A DNA stretch of 28,990 nucleotides, taken from the NCBI RefSeq assembly GCF_000281045.1, contig NW_008246137.1, forward strand, positions 222,343 to 251,332, in the 5' to 3' direction. This DNA is from Saprolegnia diclina VS20. Its lineage: Eukaryota; Oomycota; Saprolegniomycetes; Saprolegniales; Saprolegniaceae. The notes beneath the pieces were generated by a model. The model ran no database searches. It had not been told where the DNA came from and worked only from the letters and a program-made list of their open reading frames with translations. The first letter of the stretch is position 1. Every line of letters starts with the position of its first letter. Position numbers and translations under genes: made by a program. This document shows, piece after piece, positions 17,675 to 26,400 of this stretch.

Positions 17675-18999
17675 TACAAAGACTGATGTCCTATCCTTTA
17701 ATTAATCTAGTAGTTGCTATAGTTTGATGGAGTAATACGTTGACCAGACGTTCATCGTGACGGACAAAAGTCCATGCTGTGTCAGGTATTTTGAATGCGT
17801 TTTAGCTCGTCGGAACGTTCGTAGTTCGTAGATTGAGGGATATTGCTGTATGTAGAGACAAATTCGACAATGTCAAACGAGGAAGAACGGCCAGAAGACG
17901 TGAGTAAGGGGTAAACATGGCACGCCAGACCACCGGAGTAAATTTGTATCCCTTGCCCAGACGAACGCAGTTATCGTGTCACTTCAGGACGCTACACCGC
18001 CCTCGCGTGTACATACACATAGCACGCAAAAGGCAGACTTGGAGTTTGACCGCATCAACACCGTTAGGCGAACGAGGTCGACTCCACGCCAGGATTTGAC
18101 CAAAAACGTCGTCAATTCAGCGTATCGGACAGAGCGAGGTCCATGTCGAAGTGATGCGCAAGTGGTTTATGCGCCGTCAATAGACGTTAACACTAAGCAT
18201 CGAAAGACCCATTCGGCTCGGGTTTTTGTTGACTTGGTCAAAGCTGCTGTCGTCGCCGGACCCGTTCGATGGTTCTTTCATAGTATCGGCACGATCGAGC
18301 TCGATATCTCGACTGCAGTCGCAAGTCATACAAGCCCCAGAATTTGGCGATTGCAGATTGCAGCTCGAGTCGAGCTCGAGGGTTGCGCCGCTTGGTTTCG
18401 TTGCGGCCACTGCGGTAGTACTTCCCACAGAGGACCGCGTTCGTCGAGTCTCAGTCGTGACGGGGCGTGGTCGACATTTTATTTCGCGTCCTTCGACCAA
18501 TTCGACGCCACATATTTCTGAGTCGATGGATCTGAGGGCACTTCACAGTCGACTCGGTCTCGTTTGATTTGCGTTGTATAGTCGGCCGCTGCCGTTTGAT
18601 TCTAAAATTCCGACTGGAGACGCTGAGGTGGACACGTGACACCACCGTGGACGGCCCCATGAATCTGAGTTGCCGTGCGCTGACGTCGGTCCAAGCCTCG
18701 GTACCACGTTTCTCTTGTTCGCACTTCCTAAAGTTGACGCACTTGGACACTTGTGTTTTTGAGCTGACCGCGCGCTACTCACGCGCGATTACTACAGATT
18801 CCATCGCGGTCCAAAGCTCTCTGCTGTCTACCTTGGAAGGCGCAAGCATCGCTCGATCTGCTTATCCTCTCCTTCCCCATACGTGTCTTCTGCTATACTT
18901 GAGATACTTGAGCTCTAAACTATAGCGTACCTCCATGTCTTTCATCCCTCGTTCAACTCGTATCCTGCTCGTTCAGCACCATAAATAAAATTTGAGCGT
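17675..18999. other. Intergenic, no gene recognised
   Basis: Open frames up to about 180 codons occur on both strands (for example 17976-18521 forward and 18177-18782 reverse) but have mixed codon use, overlap each other and show no domain. A fossil or multi-exon gene cannot be excluded. The right end includes the 3' region of the small leftward gene ending at 19000. Confidence 0.4.
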
Positions 19000-19338
19000 T
19001 TAAATAGAGTGCAGACCATGCACTTGGATGGACGCGAGCTCGCGAAGCAGGTGGTCTCTCGTCGCCGTCGCTTCGGGGCTCTGCCACAACGGCTTCGTCT
19101 CCTCGACGGGCTCGATTAGCAGCTCAGTGATCTCGTCCCAAAAGTCCAACGAATACTTTGGCGGCGCCAACGGATACTGGTTGTCTTGCGTCTCTACGTG
19201 GTAGTGCGGGTGGGCAACCTCTGGCGGACGGCGCACTTGGAGAAGCTGGGTTGCTGGCGGCGCTACCTTGCGGTACACGTGCATTTTGGACCGCACGTAG
19301 ACGCCACTCGAGATAGTACTGGTGTTGGCGCGGGCCAT
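19000..19338 (-). CDS. Small protein of unknown function
   Basis: A 112-aa hypothetical protein read from the ATG at 19338. I do not recognise the family. The open frame continues upstream to 19476, but the start at 19338 is preferred because an initiator-like TCATTTTGCAAAACG ends just before it. The sequence is hydrophilic with no signal peptide or membrane segment. It has a Pro-rich middle (PPATQLLQVRRPPEVAHP) and a probable helical, acidic C-terminal part (FWDEITELLIEPVEE, then TRDHLLRELASIQ). Codon use is GC-rich at third positions, unlike the flanking gaps, which supports coding. It could be an N-terminally complete small mitochondrial or cytosolic protein, but nothing in the sequence decides this. 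Confidence 0.6.
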   Translation of the reverse strand: MARANTSTISSGVYVRSKMHVYRKVAPPATQLLQVRRPPEVAHPHYHVETQDNQYPLAPPKYSLDFWDEITELLIEPVEETKPLWQSPEATATRDHLLRELASIQVHGLHSI

Positions 19339-19353
19339 CGTTTTGCAAAATGA
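19339..19353 (-). promoter_or_regulatory. Initiator-like core promoter before the small gene
   Basis: On the minus strand the sequence TCATTTTGCAAAACG abuts ATG 19338. It is almost the same as the element before the protease at 11556 (TCATTTTTCAAA), and both predict a leader of only 10-13 nt. Confidence 0.5.
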
Positions 19354-21209
19354 CATGTGGGGAAACATGGGCGCGCGACATGTGACAGGGCGCTTGAAGT
19401 TCAAAGTGAACCTTTTCAACTTCAAGGTGCCAGTTTCGTTTGGCGTTTCTTGGATCTTTGCCTTGTGGTCATCCACAGCGTACGTGGTTCTGCTGCGTCA
19501 AAACACACGCCCGATTGCTCGTTGGTCCCACGATGGACGAACCCATGTACGTGTCACCGAATATAGCCCTCGCTTGCATTTTGTTACGAAGGACTAGACA
19601 CTCAATTTTTCCTACGTACAATATGTGGCAAGCCTCGAGAGCGCGAGAGCACGACAGGCTTCGAACGCGACAGACACGCCGCGTCGTCAGCCTCCACGAA
19701 AGGTGGTTGGAATCCAGTCGACCATTCCATCTTGGCGCCTTAGCGTCATGGTCCCACGGTGGCGGTTTCAACTGGCAGTTTCGTGTCTTAGAGGTGGATC
19801 ATACCAGGCGGTGCGAAACGCTCAAGCACGAAGTGGCGGCACTGTGGCTGCAACGTTCGCAATGCAAGCATTGCATCACTTCCATCAACAAGTCACATTC
19901 CAAGCGATCGGTGGTGTGTGGGCCTCGCCGACGACGCATGAGTGCGCGAGCCTTCGATTGCATGCAACGGCTGCGTTCAAAGGCTCTTTGCTTGCTGCAA
20001 AACAGGGTCTTGAAGCCAGAGACGGTGTCTTTCTGTATATCGAAAGAGAAATAGCGGCCCGGGTGCATCATCGTGCTGGTTTATTCCTTGACACTGCAGT
20101 TGGGGCTTGAAGAGACAGAGGAAGACTACGTCAACACGACGTCTCGGGACACCACGCACATGATGTCTCCACCGCTGATTGGCTAAAAGACAATAGCAGA
20201 TCGCCAAATGCAACATGACGCGGCAGGAGGCGGCAGGGACCAAGGGGGCGCGGAAAGGGGGGCGCATCAACTTGGTGAGAAGCAGAACATTCGTCGTTCG
20301 ATGCTAGCAAGTTGCAGTAGCTCTTTCAAATAGCTTCTTCAAGCGTCGTTTCAATGATAAAACGCACATGCGTCTCCTTTCCGTTCTTCAAGTGCTCCTC
20401 AGTGCGCCTCAAACAACGCTCTTACTTAGAGTATACGTGTGCTGTTGGTCGATTTCATGAGGTCTAAAGCTACTGCAACGTTCGTAAGTCCCCAACTTCA
20501 AGAAGCAACGCATTTTCTTCTGCACAAACCTGAAGCAGCGCTGCGGATGCGTCAACGGCACGTGCAGTCGCCCGACTTCCTCCCGATTCGTAAGCTGCAC
20601 GCCTCCATAGCCTTTATTGACGAAAGCCCTTTACACTGCTTTAAAGAAGTGCACCCCATCAAACATCTATGGTGGAGACGGCACTGCAGCATGATAAGCC
20701 GACGCCGTTCGGCTTGAGTAGCACCATGACGGGCTACTGCTCTTTCAACGTGCAAGTGCCAGCGGAAATGAATTGGACTTTGAGCATCATCGTACACAAG
20801 ACATGCCGACCGTGTACATGCCAAAAGCACAGTCCTTTTCACCCACGGGCAAGCTGGATCATGCCAGAATGAGGATGTCACCGCCGCGGTGATATGGACT
20901 GACGGTTTCATATGAAATACTATATAAATACATACCTCTAAGAATACATAATTAGCAACAACGTATTACATGCTTTTGAGAGACCGCGTAGCCGCCTCTT
21001 TCCATCAAAACTGCGCTAAACTAAAATGCGCGTGTCTCGTAGACCTCTTTTGTCACTTGTACAAGACACGATGCCACAGAACACATGGACTAGACATTCA
21101 TTTCATTCCAATAGTCTACAAGCTTCTTAGTCTACAGGGTGCTCATGTACACACATACAAGTGTCGCCTTCGATCGGCAACACATCGCATCGACGCGCAT
21201 CGCTACCTA
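19354..21209. other. Long unresolved intergenic region
   Basis: About 1.9 kb with many short open frames on both strands. The longest reach ~200 codons near 19440-20110 forward, ~90-100 codons at 19799-20270 reverse and ~120 codons at 20552-20911 reverse. None has a recognisable domain or clear splice chain and GC content is lower than in the genes. I could not decide between plain intergenic sequence and a decayed multi-exon gene on the minus strand. Confidence 0.4.
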
Positions 21210-22427
21210 CTATCGGCAGCACACGTCCAGTTGTCGCAGCGAGGCGCGGTAGGCCTCGACTTGCCCGCCGAGCAGCGGCAAGTCCGTGGTGACGTCATCC
21301 AGGGCCGCGACCACGGCTGCGACGAGCCTATCCAGGTCCACGGCGGGTGTTGCCTCGCACGCTTCCAGAGCACAAACCACATTCGCGAGGCGCTTGGCCA
21401 CAGCCGGGTCGCGCGCCATTGCTTTGCACTGCGTAAGGAAGCCAGCGAGGCTCGTCGTCGGCGGCGACGACATTTGCAGCCACGGGTGTAGCTTGAGCGC
21501 ATCGATCGTCGGCCGCAACGACGGGTTGGGCTCCAATATCGTATTCAAAAAGTCAACAGCGCGGGGCGACAGCACCGCGTCCGGAGGCAGCACAACTCGA
21601 GTGGACGACGCATCAAAGACCGGCATGCAGCCCGTAAGGAGGTTGTAGGCGACGACCCCGACGCTCCAGACGTCGATGCTGTGGCCGTAGACAGCACCCG
21701 CCTCCATCTCGGGGGCCATGTACCCCGACGAGCCGCAGCGCCGCGTGAGGCCATGCCGGCCCGACGTAGCAAAGCCAAAGTCGCCAAGCTTCAAGACGGC
21801 GCGCGTCGGGTCGGCGTCGGTCAAGAGAATGTTGTCGGGCTTGATGTCGCGGTGCACAATATCGCAATCGTGGCACGCGGCGACTGCATCCACAAGCTGG
21901 TCGAGCAGCGATCGCACCACCGGCTCGGCCAGTCGACCTTGGTTGCACAAGAGGTCGGCGAGCGTGCCGCCGGGCACGAGCTCGAGCACGACGTCCATCT
22001 CGTCATCGTGATCGGTCGTGTAGTGATCGAGAATTTGGACAATGTGCTTTTGGCCGCGCAGCGCGCGCAAGGCGGCGACCTCGGACCGGAGATCCTTGCG
22101 CTGGTACGCTTGGTTGATCATCGGCACGTGATGGAAGCGCTTGACAGCGACGCTTTTGCGACTGAATTTGTGGGTCCCAAGGTAGAGGTCGCTCGAGCTG
22201 CCGTGGCCGAGGCGACGGGATTTGTCGAGCGTATAAATGTCACAAAGTGGCGGCCAACGAAAGGTGTCCAAAAGGACTGGGGGCGGCGGGGTTCGAAGCG
22301 GCCCGAGCTGTAGCGCGAGCCACGGAGGCAGCGCGGCGAACGACGCCACTGCCGTCGAGGAGTAGCGGGGGAAGAGTCGAAGGAGCGTCGTTGTGCTGTC
22401 AAGTCGTAGAGTGGCCACGCATGACAC
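21210..22427 (-). CDS. CAMK-like serine/threonine protein kinase (5' end unresolved)
   Basis: Cytosolic Ser/Thr kinase. In the 405-codon frame, a Pro/Leu-rich N-terminus (1-~63) precedes a complete kinase domain (~64-318): glycine loop LGHGSSSDLYLG, VAVK lysine 96, Glu116, HRDIKPDN (Asp194), DFG at 216-218 followed by FA, GSSGYMAPE (238-240), DVWSVGVVAYNLLTG and the C-lobe Arg in NPSLRPT. HRDIKPDN and the DVWS..Y.LL.G pattern suggest the CAMK/CDPK side of the tree. A helical C-terminal region (~325-405) follows with no EF hands, so it is not a CDPK. The frame has no ATG before the catalytic core; 22427 is GTG. A 5' exon starting at ATG 22489 (MSDRAPHPTRS) joined by a 32-nt intron 22396-22427 would be in phase, but that intron is shorter than any other here. 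Confidence 0.82.
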   Translation of the reverse strand: MSCVATLRLDSTTTLLRLFPRYSSTAVASFAALPPWLALQLGPLRTPPPPVLLDTFRWPPLCDIYTLDKSRRLGHGSSSDLYLGTHKFSRKSVAVKRFHHVPMINQAYQRKDLRSEVAALRALRGQKHIVQILDHYTTDHDDEMDVVLELVPGGTLADLLCNQGRLAEPVVRSLLDQLVDAVAACHDCDIVHRDIKPDNILLTDADPTRAVLKLGDFGFATSGRHGLTRRCGSSGYMAPEMEAGAVYGHSIDVWSVGVVAYNLLTGCMPVFDASSTRVVLPPDAVLSPRAVDFLNTILEPNPSLRPTIDALKLHPWLQMSSPPTTSLAGFLTQCKAMARDPAVAKRLANVVCALEACEATPAVDLDRLVAAVVAALDDVTTDLPLLGGQVEAYRASLRQLDVCCR

Positions 22428-22489
22428 GACTTGGATTGTGAAAACAATTGGCCGGTGGATCGTGTTGGGTGCGGCGCCCGATCAGACAT

Positions 22490-23402
22490 CGCACGTCTGC
22501 GGTGCAGCATACAAACTCGAATATGTTCGAGCGTCCACCGCGTTTGTTTTTGGCTGCGCTTCAACGCCACGCAACTTCGCGCCGCGTGGAGAAGACGCAT
22601 GCAACTGCAACCGTCGTTCGCGGGCGCCCAGCTGGCTCTAAAGAACACAGCGCCGAGCAAATGACCAAGAACACAGCGCCGAGCAAATGACCAAGAACAC
22701 GACCGGTATTTGATGCCCAAAAGCAGATTGGTGCTCGAGTCTTCAACATGGGAGTGGGAGCAATGTCCATCGGGACAAGAGAAACGTCCTTGCCTGAATC
22801 CAGCGGATTCACGATCGTCTTGGCCCAGAAACGCTTTGTCCTCAGCCGTGTAGGCCGTGTACTAGGCTGACAAAGGCTCTACATGCAACGAAGATTGCCC
22901 GTCTTTGACCACACCAACAACGGGAAATGGTAGATAGATCCCGCCGCCTGTTTGGAGCCAGGATACTGCAGGAAGTAGCTCGAAAAGGCGTCGCTCCACG
23001 AGGCAGCAGTTGCTTACCGCACTTTTCGCGTGTGTCCAAGCGCATATATATAGGATCATGCACTGGTTGATAGCATACAACCAAGCAAACGACACTGACG
23101 TACCCGACGGGAGTAAAGACTCGCACGACGGGGGCTCATGCAGGTACACTACCGGTAGCTGTCGTGGCGGACAGCTGTATACCGTTCGATGCATGCATAC
23201 CAAGGATCGATAGACAGTGTTTAGGTCCTTGCCCAAACATGCATGGCCGCGTTTATTTACGTAGTACAACATGAAGCGTGTGGCCTCGGCAGGGCTGGAA
23301 CTTCAACACACGATGATGTCGAGTCACTCGTTTTGGGACAAACCGGGTTTTTCCCCATTTATATCACGCCAAGTAAGTCGATCACCGGATACGTAGCAAT
23401 GG
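22490..23402. other. Divergent intergenic region
   Basis: It lies between the leftward kinase and the rightward membrane protein and should contain both promoters. It holds the 26-bp tandem repeat at 22641-22700 and a TATA-like run (GCATATATATAG) near 23041. No coding frame with a recognisable product is seen. Confidence 0.5.
22641..22700 (+). repeat. 26-bp tandem repeat
   Basis: Two exact copies of a 26-nt unit beginning AAGAACACAGCGCCGAGC (22641-22666, 22667-22692) plus an 8-nt start of a third. It lies upstream of the leftward kinase gene, with no coding role seen. Confidence 0.93.
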
Positions 23403-26400
23403 ATGGGACAAACTGGGGCAAACGCAATGAGGTTGCCCTTTCTAAAGGCGTTACGTTACGAAACTGCTACGGGGTTGTGCCCACTTGTCAACCCGATGAT
23501 CAACGCAGTGGCACCGACCGTCAGCGCATTGCCCAAAGGTCTCGTTGCCGAGAAGCGCTCTGGGCGCCAGGTCCTCGTCGCCCTCGTCGGTCTCTGCTGG
23601 ATCTGGCTCGGCCTCGCAGGAAGCGTTTGGTACATGTGGCTCTTGACGCCGAGTTTTCGCAACGACCTTTGGTGGCCATACTTTAACGCGACCGGCTACC
23701 AAGTGCTGCTGATTGACGTCATCAATGACTTGCTCTCGACAACAACCGACCTTCCCGCCCTCGTCGACGTGGCGTCCGTGGCCATCCACCGCGACTACAC
23801 CGGCGCGGTGCTCACGCCGTTGGCGCACCCGGCGTACGCCATGCGGCTGTCGACGCACGACCTGGCGTCCATTGCATATGTGATACCCAATCTGCGCAAC
23901 GCGACGGCCACCGAAGCGCTTTGGCTGCCCACGCAATACTGCTACGTGGACTTTGGCCGGCGCTGGGAGCTCGCCCACACAGAGGCGCGCCAGCGCCGAT
24001 GCGCTGCGACCATGATCACGAATGGCGCTGTCTATTTCGAAGCCGTTTTGCGCAACCAAGACTGGAACGCGATTGCGCTGGCCGCCGGCACTGGGTTTGC
24101 ACCCGCGATCGAGCGGGGGCTTCAAGCATCTGCCGACGGGCGGACCTGGATGGCAGCGACAGCAGCGGCCAACACGTCGGTGGTTGAAGAGATTGCATTT
24201 TGGTCGAGCTATGGTATCGTAAACTATGAGCTGCAGTGGCAGACGTACTACCTCCCGGGCCTTGACCAACTGCTTGTGATTGAGAACGCGCTGAGTATCG
24301 AGCAGTCGGTGACACTCAAGTCGTCGACCAAGCGCAGAGGCCCGTGGACGACCATGAACCTCAACTTTTTCTTCATCAACGACATCTACACGGTCGGCAC
24401 CTCGTGCAACATGAGTCTCATTCGCAACACGACCATGTACTTTACGAGCGACTACTGCTTCTCGTACATGACGACGGACCTCGAAGGCGCGCTCTTCTTA
24501 TCCGACGACTATGGTAACTTTGTCGCCCAAACCGGCCTCAGCCATACGTTCCTTGGCCCGTTCCTCGCGGTCGACATGTGGGTGCTGCCGCCGCCTCCTG
24601 TACTCATTGCGCTCGTCGCCGCCGTCACGTCAGCGCTCCACAACGCGCTCCAAACCAACGCACAGTTTGCGGTTGGGTTTCAGAACCTCCGCGCCATGAG
24701 CTTGCAGCCGCTGCCACTGCCGTGGCTAAGCGATGCTTTGGGCAACGACTACCTCTACTATGGTGGCAACCCCTTGTGCCTTGGCGGCTTGGCGCGAGAC
24801 TATATACAAGCGCCGTTCACGGCCGACGCGACGTGCGAGCTCCAGCAACCGCTCACGATCAACATTGCCCCCGAAGCGCTGCTCTTCGGTCTCCTCGCCT
24901 CTCAGGACGGTATCCATAGCACGGCCAGTAGCAACACCACCGACGGCAGCAACAGCAACAACACTTCGAGCATTAGCAGTACCGTCTGTGACCTTCAAGG
25001 CGTCACAAGTTGCGCCAGCGACATGGACATTGCGATAGCACTTTTGGAGCGGTACCCGGTCTCTGGCTCCTGGTCGCAGCTCGTCACCAACACATCGGCT
25101 GCTGTCGCCGCGCTCAACGTGAGCCTCATGCAGTACGCTTCTGACGTTGACGGTGTCGAGTATGCACTCTTGTGGCTGCCAATTCTCGAGCCGTCGTGGC
25201 GCTTTTACGGTCACGCGATGCTCTTTGACTGGGTCAGTGGCGTTCGCGAGGTCGTTGCGTTTGAAGGCGATGCGGCCACCTTGGTACTCATGTCCGACAT
25301 GTACGACGCGGGCTCGACCGAGCCGAGTACGGCCACGCTGAGCCGAGCGACCAAGGCGATCTACATCTTGCTTGTCTACTCGTCGGTGCTCCTTGGTCTT
25401 CTCGTTCTCGCCACGACCATGTATGCGTGCATGGCCAAACTGCGCTTCCTCGGACTCAACTTGACGTACTTTCACCGAGTCGCGGGCTCGACGTGGCTCG
25501 GGCGTCCGCTTTTGTTTCTTCGCGGCGCCTCGGCGCTCATCCTTCTGGGTACGGCCCCGATCGGTGTCTCGTCTGTGCATGGCGCGGCTGCTTTGCACCT
25601 GCCGTCGCGCTCACCCTTTGAGAGCATGCTCCTGGCGTGGGAAGCCCTTTGGATCACCTATGTGCTGCAAGAGCTCCTCCTTCCGTTCAACGCTAAGGGC
25701 ATTCATAGCGCCGGCTATGTGAGCTCGGGTGTCATCTGGGTTGCGTACGTGGCCTTGGACAGTGTGTCGCCACTCTATGTAGAGACAGCCCTCAAACACG
25801 ACTGTGTTGGTCTCGCCTACAGTCTCTCGTGCAATAGCGTCCATATCAAGCTCGGCAGCGTTGCCCGCGTGCTCTGGCTCTTTTTTCTCCAAGGCCTTGT
25901 CGTGCCAATCGCGGTGGTGGCGGCTGCCTATGGGCACCGGCGCAAGCTTCTGCGACGGTCGTCGCGCGGCGTGCACGGCCTCATGCTCTCTGGTGCCGGC
26001 TTTGCGTTTCTCGCAACCCCCGACGAGAATGACGCGCCGTTCGACGCGATCGCCGGTCTCTTCTCGGGGCTGCTCCGGCTCACGTACAAGCGTCGGCAGT
26101 ATACCTTTGATATCAAGCTCTGGACGATTGTTCGCGGCCAGAAACAGCGCGTGCGCAGTCCCTCCAAGCTCGACGGCCCGAGTACGTCGACGATCCCGGA
26201 TTTGTCACCGATTCTACCCCGGCCACGGTGGCTCGGGTGGGTCTATAGCCTCGGTGGCATGACGTACATTGGTATAGCGATCGCGGGGAGTCTGAGCTAC
26301 CTCCGGCTCACCGAGTCGACGCTGACCAACGACCTGATCTGGGTCGGGTTTGACCTGCGGGGGGACCACCCGTTCTTGGCGACTTGGCTTTTAGAGGCCC

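Noticed and set aside
23373-23396. GTAAGT...TAG segment just before the membrane protein start, resembling an intron
   Set aside because: At 24 nt it is far too short to be spliced and no upstream exon is evident.
24726-25598. A 290-codon minus-strand frame inside the large membrane protein gene, and another at 23451-24269
   Set aside because: Both are antisense to a continuous 1806-codon frame with repeated conserved motifs; their products look like compositional artefacts.
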